A DNA stretch of 50,851 nt, from NCBI GenBank assembly GCA_032718475.1, contig JAUCBJ010005619.1:1-50851 (forward strand), in the 5' to 3' direction. How positions within the stretch are numbered: position 1 is the first letter of the stretch; every line of letters begins with the position of its first letter. This document shows, one piece after another, positions 31,357 through 41,457 of the stretch. Position numbers and translations under genes: made by a program. Under the pieces are notes generated by a model. It did not search any database and was not told the DNA's origin. It saw nothing but the letters and a program-made list of their open reading frames with translations. The DNA comes from Nemertoderma westbladi. Taxonomy: Eukaryota; Xenacoelomorpha; Nemertodermatida; Nemertodermatidae.

Positions 31357-32180
31357 AACGTGATTAGCTCCGTTTGTTAATATTTTATTTATTTTTCAGA
31401 ATATAATTGAAAAAAAAAGGATAATATATAGTAAAAAATTTTAATATAATAAATTTTTTTATTTAATTTATTTATTGTACATACTGAATAAAATATTTTA
31501 ACCTTCAAATTAAATTAGAATTATATATAAATTAATAATAATTATAGCAATAATTAATACATCAATTAATAATAATAACTACGGATATAACTGTTATTTA
31601 CGGTGAAGCCGCAATTGGGACATTGTGAAATATAATTAATACTATATTTAATACCAATGAAATACCCATGATAATTTGGTAACACTTATCTGATGGTAAA
31701 TAATGAAAATAATGTTATCACCCTGAAAATAAAGTAACATATAATATTGTAGGTTAATATTCTCTAGGTTAAGATCAGCTGATTGAATAAATACATATTT
31801 CAAGTTTTAGAAAGAAGAAATTAAACCCTTCTGCTTACTCTGTATTTAGAATAATAATGTAGTTTTATTCATAAATTTTAAGTAAAAATGTTTAATAAGT
31901 TTTATTAATGATGAAATATAGTGCATGTTACAGTATAATAGGCTACAGTAGACAATATGATAAATTACAATTCTCAACATTTTTGTCCGAGTTCGCTCAA
32001 CCTAGTACAGTAGTAGTAGTAATCTATACTCAACAGACAGAAGACATACGCACAACATATATAATGTAGGCTACATTAATACGTTGTACAGTATGTAATC
32101 GATCCCTACTGCTACAACATATACTGATGTTATGTAGGCCTATCTTATACACATACAGCCCACACCGTGTAGGATAAAGA
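31357..32180. other. AT-rich region upstream of SOAT
   Basis: Extremely AT-rich, no gene. If the SOAT copy is expressed its promoter must lie here or be borrowed; no TATA/CCAAT arrangement stands out from the AT background. Confidence 0.4.
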
Positions 32181-32190
32181 TTGCCTCGAA

Positions 32191-32215
32191 GTCCCCCCCC
32201 CCCCCCCCCCCCCCC
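32191..32215. repeat. Poly(C) tract
   Basis: About 25 consecutive C. Confidence 0.85.
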
Positions 32216-32380
32216 ATTTGTTGATTGCATATAGAAGTACAGTATATATAACCATGGTCTTCACCATAACAAATAATTGTCACTCCGTATACTTACAGCT
32301 GGTACTATGGTACTGTATATGTAAATCTACAGTACCTATATTAAAAACCTTTACCGTACAGTACTACTGTCCACTAAGGT

Positions 32381-32665
32381 TCCTTCCACCTTGGTGTAGT
32401 GGTTGCATTGAATTAAAATCTCCCGTACCGTAGGTCGTGGGTTCGATCCTCACATGGGCCAGGGCAGTTTTCGTTTCGACACGAATGCGTTAAAGGGACC
32501 AGCCAGGGCGCATCTCTGCCTTGCATCCTTAAGTGGTAGCTAAATGAGTACTGGAGTTTCCTCTGGGGAGTAAAGTTCTGGGGGGACCGCACTGGAAATA
32601 AGTCGTCAGACTTTGTGCGTAATCCCTGGCCTAGCGGCCGAAGAAAATTTTCTTTACTTTTACTT
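32381..32665 (+). mobile_element. tRNA-derived SINE, copy 1
   Basis: Head: CCACCTTGGTGTAGTGG (A box TGGTGTAGTGG) and GTGGGTTCGATCCTCAC (B box) at tRNA spacing. Body: CAGTTTTCGTTTCG, CGCATCTCTGCCTTGCATCC, TAGCTAAATGAGTACTGGA, CCTGGCCTAGCGGCCGAAG. It ends in a (CTTTTA)n-like tail. It is transcribed by Pol III in principle and moved by a LINE partner. The same body is seen at 35950. Confidence 0.88.
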
Positions 32666-32669
32666 TTTT

Positions 32670-34180
32670 TACTGTAACTTAACTGTATGAGAAACTACAG
32701 TAGGCCTACTTAACCATTACCATTCAACTACACCTTGTATTTATCAAAACATTAATCAACAACTTTACAATGAACTATTGCGACAGACAGTCAAGGAATC
32801 AATTTTCACACTTAAACAATAAATTTTTATCAAGTGTCTTATGCCCTATTGCGGCCTCCTTATTCCTATACCTAGCATCGCAATATGAACGCCACGCAGC
32901 GGTATTGTATCGGACCTTTCAGTGACACTCAGTATAATGTAATCTTTAGTAACATATATATGACGAGTAATAAGCCAGCCAATGGAAGGGCCGCACATGG
33001 CGGTTTCGGAGCGTATCGATTGGAGGCTAACAAACGTGTTAGCCTAAGGGCAATGTATTTACATATATATAAACGGTCACGTGCATTATAACTGAGATGG
33101 CAATTTATTAAGTGTTCTAGAGGTGAAATAGTTTTCCACCGCTACGCTGTACTATTATCATATCACTACCGCGGTACACTGTACTGCACCTATTAATAGA
33201 AACGTCTAGCAAACAAACTCTATTATTCTACCGGCCTACGGCCAAGCCTAGTCAGTCTATCCACCCACCCAGCCATTAGCCAGCGCGCGCGCGTATGGAA
33301 TAATCACCAAAGATGATCGGTCGGGATCCTCTGTCTGTCTTTCAACCGGTATCCCTTCACAACGACGTTTTTTCAATAATTATAACCTCATCCATGATCT
33401 AACTTTGGATGTTAATTCGCATAATAACTTCGGAATTTTTGTAATATTACTGTAGATGTGTCATTAATTTCTAGAGGATAAAAAGAATGGAAGTCTGGTT
33501 CCGCTAGGCACGACAAAAGACCTTCAACATTAACTGATTAAGGAAATCTACTGTAAAATGTAAATTATTAGGTAGGACTACCGAGAACCTGGTAATGTCG
33601 GAGTTAAAATCAGTTTGCTCTGAATAGTTGTTAGTTAATCCGGATGTGGAGGAGCGTTCTCTATTAAATCCGATGGTGTATTATACGTGTTGTTTTGTTA
33701 CCCATGGGATGACCTTCAGTGGATGAACCCGTTTCTGGGTTACGCTAGTCAGCTAGTACTTGGTAGCCCATAGGTATTATTTGACGGTATGGATTTTCTT
33801 GCGATCTCCCATTCTGGGATTCCAGAATTGGACTGTGAAATTCCAGCTATGGCTGTTTCGGCAGTACCCCTTGCGAAGTACTATTTTAGGTACAGCTGTG
33901 GCAGGGACAAGAGACTGCAGCGACTCACTAGCTACATGATTGTTTGGCATCTGGCAGTCTGGTGGTTAATTATTTCACAATCCTCTATATTGAGTGAAAT
34001 AGTTCTATTTCTACCTGTAACTACAGAATCTACTGGTTTTGTGGCTGACTCCTCATCCACGCTAATATCTAGTACATCGAACCTATTAGATAAAGGCTGA
34101 AAGGTATACCCGGAGATGTTCTATCTAGCATGGGCGTACTAACTACATTACCGGTGCCGCCTACTACGGTCCAAGTACTA
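32670..34180. other. Intergenic stretch, no confident gene
   Basis: A (GC)n run occurs at 33283-33292. The plus frame 33789-34100 has no recognisable domain and may lie antisense to the neighbouring LINE relic. Confidence 0.35.
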
Positions 34181-34499
34181 CTATTTGCTACAGTATCCCC
34201 TAGAGAAATTGGTGAAACATTTTGAACAGTAGCCAATATTACACCAGTGCTGCTGTACAGTACTGGTGGGCTGTGCCACCATTAGTATCATAAGTTTCAC
34301 TTTGACGGGAACTATTGGGTCTGAGAGATAGCCTACACTAGTCGAGACATTGTTAGTAAGTGATGTGAATGTTAGTGGGTTAGAGTCAGAAGTGTTAAAA
34401 TGATTTGAGTTATGTCGGACTGATACCGCTATAATGAATGAAGTTACTGTTAGTCGGGTTATTATTTGTTGTGATGCTACCACCAGACCACCATTAGCA

Positions 34500-35955
34500 T
34501 TAGCATTGAGACTAGCAACTTGTACCGGTAGATGAGTTGTTAAAATTACCAAAGCTATTAACATTACCACAGTTAGGAACCAGTGCAGTTCTTTGGATGT
34601 GATGATAACTGGGGTTATATGGTTCGAAATGATGTTGAGGTTGGCAGTAGGCCATGTTGTTCGTTGATGAGTTGCCGAGGTTGCGATATCGTAAAGGTTG
34701 GGATATTCTGGAATAGGGGTGACGAGCCAAGTTTGGAGCACATTGACTGGATACACTGGGATTAATAATGTCTGAGAGCCTCACATTAGGATTCTCGTAA
34801 ACTTCCCATCCGTTTATTTTGGTGCCGTTTTAAGTACAGGTTATTTCCCCGCAACGAGTTGGTTACACCAGCGCGTCGGGCTTCCTGCGATAAACGTGAT
34901 AGTGTATCACGCTGTCGTCTAAGCTCATAGGGGAGATCTTCAAGAAACTTTAAAGGCGAATCTCTCATCAGGTTACGACCTGCTGTAAGGACGGCGTTCC
35001 TGGTCTTTAGACTTAAAAATTCGACTTTAATGGGACGTTTAGAGTTCGGTTTTATCGCGCCGATCCGGAATGCTCATTCGATATTCAGCTGAGACGATAT
35101 TTGTAATTTAGTAGTTATAATTTCTGCAATTAGAGCTTCAACAACCTCACCTCGATTCTCCACTGCCCCAGTAAGAAGTAAACAACGACTGGAGTTCCGC
35201 TTCTCCGATTCAACGTGGCATCTATGGAGACGTTGAATATTCGATCTATTGGTTTGAATATGGTTGAATATAGGTCCTTCCACAATGCAAGGTTTAGCTC
35301 GTCAACACCGGCCTTGATATCCGGAATCATTTCTAGGTAGAACGATAAACCCGGTTGGCCTATTGTCAGACCAGTGCGAGTGTCACTACGATCGCTTAAT
35401 ACTGTAATAGGCTTCCGTGGACTGGTGGGGTGAACGGATAACCGTGGTTTTGGGTTTGCCACCTAGTGTTTTCGAAACCTGTAGCGCTGGAATCCCAACC
35501 TGCCGGCCTCTGGACGGCATATTGCTGGGGAAACTCTGATAGTCGTTGACCCACCTGTCAGCCTGTGGAGGGTTGGGCGAATCATTGCTTGTGACACGTG
35601 AGCGTTTGTGAGAAGGCTTTTCCGAGGCAGGGACCGTTACCGGAAGTAGGCCCTCTTGTACCAGTAGACCAAATGGGAAATGACGATGTAGCTAGTGTAC
35701 CGGTATTTGGTATGAAAATAGGTTCATTTATTATTATCTGGGAGTTATTAGCTTCGATAAGTTCAATTTGAGTCGCCTCTCCGTAGCAGAGGGAACCGCA
35801 TCTAGCATATTAGTAACCCCGGTATTTGAATTCATATTGTTTCTTCTGGTGAGTTCAGTATTACTCAGTTTAGGATGGCTAAAACGTCTGTCCTTATCTG
35901 ATCTGATCTGATCTGACGGTATCTGACACTTGTTCCACCTTGGTTCAGAGCGCAC
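34500..35955 (-). pseudogene. LINE ORF1-like protein relic
   Basis: The minus strand gives, over several frames: a variable N-terminal part (35955-35130); then GAIKPNSKRPIKVEFLS (about 35060-35010), the RNP-like strand of an RRM; then LKFLEDLPYELRRQRDTLSR and QEARRAGVTNSLRGNNLYL (34950-34830), the typical C-terminal domain of LINE ORF1 proteins (LPxELRxxRxxLxxxxxxARxxGxxxxLRGxxLxx). A low-complexity Asn/Ser-rich tail follows. Several stops and frame changes are present. ORF1 proteins coat LINE RNA. The partner ORF2 is not recognised downstream. Clade uncertain (CR1/L2/Rex-like). Confidence 0.6.
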
Positions 35956-36140
35956 CTTGGTGTAGTGGTTATATTGAATTCACATCTCTCGGAGGTTGTG
36001 GGTTCAACCCCGGCATGGGGCCAAGGTAGTTTTCGTTTCGGCACGAATGTTTTGAAGGGTTTAGCGAGGCATCTCTGCCTTGCATCCTTAAATGGTAGCT
36101 AAATGAGTACTGGACTTTCTGCCTATGTCAGCATGTGAAG
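35950..36140 (+). mobile_element. tRNA-derived SINE, copy 2
   Basis: CACCTTGGTGTAGTGG...GTGGGTTCAACCCCGGC head and CAGCTTTTCG-like body, with GCATCTCTGCCTTGCATCC and TAGCTAAATGAGTACTGGA shared with copy 1. Truncated near 36130. It is directly joined to the 5' end of the LINE ORF1 relic (TTCCACCTTGGTTCAGAGCG at 35933). Confidence 0.85.
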
Positions 36141-36304
36141 TTTCCCCGGTATTCCCCTTAAACCCGGGGGGGGGTGTCAATATAATACTTCCCGCTCTGA
36201 AACTAACGATACTAACTAAAAGACTAACTGAAACGAACTAAAAGGAATTCAAATAAAATAAGCTAGAAATTTTAAATTTGTTTTTAGCGGCTGGTGCCAA
36301 ATTT

Positions 36305-36450
36305 TGGTGTCGGTCCATGTGAAGAATACCGCCCATGTGAAGAATACCAGGATTTCACTTTTCTGTCGACTTTTGGAATTTTATATTTGAAGATTTTAAT
36401 TCTTTTTTAATTTATCTTTATTGAGTGTATTATAGAGCTTATTTATGTCT
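36305..36450 (+). mobile_element. CATGTGAAGAATACC-family repeat, copy 2
   Basis: Two tandem heads (CCATGTGAAGAATACCG at 36311 and 36328), then AGGATTTCACTTTTC, GTCGACTTTTGGAATTTTAT and a T-rich tail, as in the copies at 28419 and 48123. Confidence 0.65.
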
Positions 36451-36539
36451 TGTTTTTTGAGGGGGATGATCTATTGATCAGTCAGTAGGACGGTTAGTAA
36501 GAAGGTGACGGGTGTAACTGTGTAAACAAAACAAGCCGC

Positions 36540-36720
36540 CGCGGTAACATATTCTCCTTTCCCTCAATTGGTAGGTAACAAAATCGTTTATTGTTTTGGT
36601 TAGAAAACCCTGTCTCGGTAACCTGCTCCTTTCCCTCAATTTGTAGGCAACAACGTCGTTTATTGTTTTGGTTAGAAATTACAGCCGCTGTAACCTGCTC
36701 TTTTCCTTCAATTGGAAGGT
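36540..36720. repeat. Tandem CGTTTATTGTTTTGGTTAGAAA / GTAACCTGCTCCTTTCC module
   Basis: Two to three copies of a unit with CTCAATTGGTAGGTAACAA, CGTTTATTGTTTTGGTTA and GTAACCTGCTCCTTTCC at about 36540-36720. Single copies of the same words are at 28160-28290 and 45675 (inverted), 42911 and 48280. Confidence 0.65.
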
Positions 36721-37560
36721 ATTAAGTGTTTATAAATTCCCACATTCCCATCCACCTTCCCATATTCTTTAATAAATAGTAAAATTAATAAAATTCTTAA
36801 ATTTCATACATATTTTAAATGTAATTTATTAATAAGAATCATTACCGTACTTAATTAATAATATTAATTATAATTAATATAATTAACTTTAACTATTAAT
36901 AATGATAACTATTAACAAGAAAGATTTACGAAAAAAATATTGCAGCAAATGCTGTATTGTTTTTAATAAAAGTTTAATGTTTCAACACCAACTAACAGAC
37001 TAAATCTACGAAAGTTGTTTACATCTGAAACTATCCATCTTGCTGGGACAATCACACAACTTTCATACCCATACCCACCATCCTTCATCCTACTGTATGT
37101 ATATCGCATTTTTAATATATAATAACATGCCTTTGTGCATTTAGATGCATACCGATATGCCTGTACTGCTACTTCATATGATGATACTGATACGTAACAG
37201 GCAACCTGAAACGTGATCCCCTATTCAGCTATTGGCTATTTACCTAACGCTAACAGACAGTTAGGTAAATATTATATCTCTTTCTCCTGATTGGTTATAG
37301 AATCAGATGCTGTCAGATCAGATCAGATCAGATAAGGACAGACGTTTTATTCTACCTCTTACTCAGTTACTGTATAATAATTATGGTAGGCCTACTTCAG
37401 TACCGGTATGGCCTAGTGCAGTAGTGCTGGTTAGGTAACTGCTGAACTGCAATCACATCAAACTTTAATCACAGTATAGCGTATAGCTGTATACAGGTAT
37501 AGGGTCTACTACAGTCTGACAGTAGTATAATATACCGGTACTCATAATAATAATATCAGA
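36721..37560. other. AT-rich stretch, no gene
   Basis: It contains the inverted partner (37313-37350, CAGATCAGATAAGGACAGAC) of a segment at 35882-35918. Otherwise unannotated. Confidence 0.4.
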
Positions 37561-37567
37561 ATATGCA

Positions 37568-37572
37568 CCACT
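37568..37572. repeat. CCACT direct repeat, left
   Basis: Directly precedes the inverted end at 37573; the same five bases follow the other end at 42057-42061. Confidence 0.55.
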
Positions 37573-38040
37573 CAGTCGGGGAGAAGTTCAAATTTCAACT
37601 GAGTTTAAATTTAAAACTTTTTTTTTTAATTCGACTTTTAAGATAAGATAAGATATGTATATTTTTACTACTTGACAGCTTGAAGAAATCATAACCATAT
37701 TGACATGCATCATAATATAATTATATAAAACTTAAACAAGCGATAGTCTGATAGTATGAATTCATCATGCAGATGGAGGCCGGACGGGTTGAACCCATTA
37801 TTTCGGACACCATATTAATACTACAAAAGTTACTGTACTACACTACTGTGACTGTACTACACTATGTAATCGTAGTCATGAAAATTATTTAGTATTTTAA
37901 ATGTATTTTAAATTTCAATATTTACTATTTATATATAATATATTATGCTAAAGTTTGGTACCATTTAAAGGCTATTTGAAATTACGCAGACAGACATAGA
38001 CAATCAAATAACATATTGCTGTATTGCCTCATACAAACAT

Positions 38041-38060
38041 CCCCCCCCCCCCCCCCCCCC
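38041..38060. repeat. Poly(C) tract
   Basis: About 20 C followed by TCTC. Confidence 0.85.
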
Positions 38061-39310
38061 CTCTCACTTCTTAAGTTCCTTTAACTCTAAACTAACTAGT
38101 TTAATTATTAATGCAGACAAATTATGAAAAATAAATGAAAATTATTTAAGTTGTAAATTCAACTCTAAAATGGCAGGAGGCTCAGACAGTCAGAAGGCCC
38201 CCAAGGCCAAGACGTGACAGAAGGGGTGTTTTCATTGTTTTTATGGATGTAACTCTCATTAAAATTAACCCTCATTACTGCATTACCGACAGATGGAAAA
38301 CAAACTTTAACCGTCGGGAACACTTTTTTTTAAAACATTTTAAGTGATTACATTTGCAAATCAGCCATTCCAAGCAAAAGTAAACCTTTTGGTGAAAAAT
38401 GAAAGTACTTAGAGATGCATTTATTTTGTATTGAGTGTGTAGCACACATATTGTGCTTCATAAAACTGCTTTCAAATGTTCCATAACCCTCGCCAATTTT
38501 TTTTTACGGCGTCCGCAAAATGTGATTTAAAAAATGCCAAAAATTCAATATTTTTGGCATAATTACATACAAACCAAAATGGCATGATAATTACCAAACT
38601 GGCAATGTCATATGTTTTTCAGAATCTTATATCTATGTAGTAATTAGCTATGTCGGTTAAATAATGTACAACTAATAAATATTTTTCTAATAGCATTGTA
38701 ATGAGTGGATGGAAAATATGTCACGACCGTTACGCTGAAGAACAAGTTTTTCCAATATCTCCATATCCCCGGCAGTAATGGTTATAATCTTTTATATCTA
38801 TCGTTAGGTGGTTCGTATCAATTGTTTGAGTCATATAGTTTAACTTGACTGTATGTTCCAGTTGTAGTAATCAGCGTAACGGTCGTGACATTAACATGTG
38901 GGAAATGGGAATATTAGCATAGCATGTATAATTCAAGGAACGAAAGGTCGTCTTTTTTACTCTCTATTTAGATTACATTTTGGAATATGATTCGTGATAA
39001 TTGAAATATTGGGTGTACAAAGGTTTCTTCTTAACCTATAATGTGCCATAAGTGATAAGAGCACTTATGACCGTAACGGTTGTGACACAAACTTAGGAAT
39101 CATTATTATACAGTATAAATGAATTTGTATCATTTACAAACATCATTTACATATCATACCACTGCTGCAGTGGGATGTAATTATAATTATACTGTAATCA
39201 GGTAGTACACATAATAACCAAAATATCAGCTTACAATACTACATAGAACAGTAGAACGTATGGCTGCTTACATATAATCTGCAAAATTTGAAAAATTATG
39301 TTTATTTACT

Positions 39311-39765
39311 CTTGCACTTTTCAATTTAGCACCAAAAATGGTAGGTGTGTTCAACTGCGGAATTTAAAAAGCCTTCCATTGAAATCAGCGCACCAGAAAA
39401 CCTGTATGTAATTGAAATAAACACCATTCCTACAAGTCTAGTTGTTTTCATTAATTTGAAAAATGCTGTTCACTTGCACTTTTCATTTTAGCGCCAAAAA
39501 TAGTAGATGTGTTCAACTGCGGAATTTAAAAAGCCTTCCATTGAAATCGGCGTACCAGAAAACCTATAAGTAATTGAAATAAATACCATTCCTACAAGTC
39601 TAGTTGTTTTCATTAATTTGAAAAATACTTGTTACTTGCACTTTTCATTTTAGCACCAAAAATGGTAGATGTGTTCAATTGCGGAATGTAAAAAGCCTTC
39701 TATTAAAATCAGCGTACAAGAAAACCTGCCTGAAATCGATATCAATACCTAACTCTAATATCTTA
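39311..39765. repeat. Satellite-like array B, period 162 bp
   Basis: CTTGCACTTTTCATTTTAGC starts at 39311, 39473 and 39635. Each unit holds GGAATTTAAAAAGCCTTCC, then ATTGAAATCAGCGCACCAGA, then AAACCTGTAxGTAATTGAAA and CCTACAAGTCTAGTTGTTTT; the third is partial. The CCATTGAAATCAG...AAACCT core matches CCATTGAATTCAG...AAACCC of array A, in the same orientation and with the same period. Confidence 0.85.
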
Positions 39766-39845
39766 CCATTTTTTGAAATTCAGATTTATGTGAAAATCGA
39801 TAATGTCACAACCGTTACGAAACTATGTCACGACCGTTACGCTGG

Positions 39846-39849
39846 TTAA
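39846..39849. repeat. piggyBac target duplication TTAA, left
   Basis: TTAA directly before the left 13-bp terminal repeat CACTAATGCTAGC. Confidence 0.85.
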
Positions 39850-40319
39850 CACTAATGCTAGCGCATGGACTACATTTGTAGTCAAGCCACTTTCAACAAC
39901 TCTCCCCTCATCAACTTCTAATGCCTTGAAGGTGGTGCTTCATCTATCTGTAGGAAAACGCGTTTTCTATTGGATAATGCGTTTATATTATTGTATTTCC
40001 TGGCCAATGCCTGAGTTAAATGGTTAATTAATGTTGTTTAGCATATGGACTACATTTGTAGTCACAGTGTAGTATAAGGGATTTTGACAAATTTAGTTAG
40101 TCATTGTCTTTATAAACCGTAGAGGCCCAGGGGCACCTGTCTGTATTCACTAAATATATTCATACAAATATGCAGAATTTAATTCTGGATAATACTGTCT
40201 GACTGTAGGCCTAAATTATTACTTTCAGAATCAAATTTAGATACAGTACTGAGGTAGAGTTGCCGACCTGTTACTAACTAACCTGCCACATATAGCCTGC
40301 TATAAGTGATACAAATACA

Positions 40320-40946
40320 ATGACAAACTATAATCGGCTATTGTTTGAAAGCTATTTTCCTGATCAACGTGACCGTGATATTTTGGAGCAAGCCATTGAA
40401 ACTATAAACGTACAGCACTGGCTTGATCTTGGTGATGAGACACCGGAACAAGATGAAGAAAATGGCACACAAAATGATGGAATCGAAAATACAGTTGATA
40501 TTTGTAATGTGGCAACGGGAACAGATATTAGAAATTCTGATGATGATGTTGAAAATGTGGTTGGTATCAGTGTCATTTTGGATGATGATGAGGCTGGCGA
40601 TCTCAGCAGTGCTTCGGATTTTGACATGGAAACCACTCCATTTGACTGTAGTGATTTGAGCGACAGTGATACGAGTTCAGGTAATACTCTGCCTGCTGTC
40701 CACCCAATTTATGTGGCAAAGTCAGGTGCAGAATACACCACTGTGCAACCCCCACCATGCAAGCGTAGTAAACAAGATATTATGCCAAATAGTAAAGTTC
40801 CTTCTGCGGGTCCCAGACGATGTAAGCTATGTTTAGAAAGGTCAGATAGCAAGCAAACGAGAGTCCGGTGTGATAAATGCTTTGTACCAGTCTGCAAAGA
40901 TCACCATATCGTTGTGAAAACATGTATTGAATGTTTAGGAGTCTAG
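40320..40946 (+). CDS. piggyBac-derived protein: acidic N-terminus fused to C-terminal cysteine-rich domain, no catalytic core
   Basis: Intact ATG-to-TAG frame of 208 codons. Residues 1-130 are acidic and Ser/Asp-rich (repeated DDDxE, SDSD), like the disordered N-terminus of piggyBac transposases. A basic patch PCKRSKQ (about 145-151) could be a nuclear signal. Residues 165-208 hold the cysteine-rich domain: RRCKLC, nine residues, TRVRCDKCFVPVCKDHH, then CIECL; this cross-brace zinc domain binds the internal repeats of piggyBac ends. The dimerisation, DDD catalytic and insertion domains (about 400 residues in a normal 550-600-residue transposase) are absent. The frame is open across the junction. 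A natural DNA-binding antagonist is the inferred role; a chance intact relic is the alternative. It lies alone between the two ends of its own element. Confidence 0.75.
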   Translation: MTNYNRLLFESYFPDQRDRDILEQAIETINVQHWLDLGDETPEQDEENGTQNDGIENTVDICNVATGTDIRNSDDDVENVVGISVILDDDEAGDLSSASDFDMETTPFDCSDLSDSDTSSGNTLPAVHPIYVAKSGAEYTTVQPPPCKRSKQDIMPNSKVPSAGPRRCKLCLERSDSKQTRVRCDKCFVPVCKDHHIVVKTCIECLGV

Positions 40947-41004
40947 ACAAGTAACAACTATAGGCTTACCAGTGCTTCATAATAAACTATGCAATATTTA
41001 GAAA

Positions 41005-41125
41005 GGTTTAGCATGTTTAAAATTTAGAAACGTCATATAGCAAGCAAACAAGAGTCCGGTGTGATAAATGCAAAGATAACCACAAACTTTTATTGACTGT
41101 TTGGGTATCTAAACAAACAACAACA
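41005..41125 (+). pseudogene. Second, decayed copy of the cysteine-rich-domain coding segment
   Basis: AGCAAGCAAACAAGAGTCCG followed by GTGTGATAAATGCAAAGATAA repeats 40850-40905 with a deletion, then a CTGTTTGGGTATCTA counterpart of the gene's last codons. It follows the real gene end by about 80 bp. It may be a local duplication, perhaps linked to the event that removed the catalytic core. Confidence 0.65.
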
Positions 41126-41263
41126 CAACTGTAGTCTTCCTACTTTTTTTATATGAACTGAACTATGCAATACAATTTTATGTTGGAACTGAATATACAG
41201 ATATACTTAAATAACCTAGAACTCACACATAATCATGTTGTTGTTATTGTATATGTTGTCCAA

Positions 41264-41290
41264 CCCCCCCCCACCCCCCCCCCCCCCCCC
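41264..41290. repeat. Poly(C) tract inside the piggyBac element
   Basis: C-rich run interrupted by one A, about 26 bp. Confidence 0.8.
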
Positions 41291-41453
41291 AACCTAAAGT
41301 TTGGCATGAAAATGGTTCCACAAACTATTTATTTTCTATTTTTAAATAAAATTATTCAAAAAAATAACATTGTAAATAATGTTCAAATAATGTGACTACA
41401 AATGTAGTCCATACGCTAAACAACTTATATTAGAAACTGTGCTAGGATTAGTG

Positions 41454-41457
41454 TTAA
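41454..41457. repeat. piggyBac target duplication TTAA, right
   Basis: TTAA directly after the right terminal repeat GCTAGGATTAGTG. Confidence 0.85.

Larger units (their letters stand above)
39850..41453. mobile_element. piggyBac element, 1.6 kb, internally deleted
   Basis: Ends: left CACTAATGCTAGC (39850-39862), 2-bp spacer, ATGGACTACATTTGTAGTC (39865-39883). Right end, inverted: CACTAATCCTAGC (41453-41441), 28-bp spacer, the same 19-mer (41412-41394). TTAA lies on both outer sides. The 13-bp terminal repeat plus 19-bp internal repeat with a short left and long right spacer is exactly the asymmetric end layout of classical piggyBac (3 and 31 bp spacers). An additional 19-mer lies at 40045-40063, in a segment (40033-40063) that is the inverse of the right end. 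One gene lies inside (40320-40946). It is nested in the 4.5-kb element 37573-42056. Confidence 0.88.

Noticed and set aside
32385-32455. tRNA genes at 32385, 35950 and 17228 (minus)
   Set aside because: A and B boxes are good, but stems are poor and all three continue into the same non-tRNA body, so they are SINEs.
33789-34100. 103-codon plus frame as a gene
   Set aside because: No recognisable domain, no splice or promoter context; possibly antisense to a LINE relic.
40058-40067. CACAGTG next to the piggyBac internal repeat as a RAG-type heptamer
   Set aside because: No nonamer at 12 or 23 bp and no RAG-like gene; the TTAA ends explain the element.
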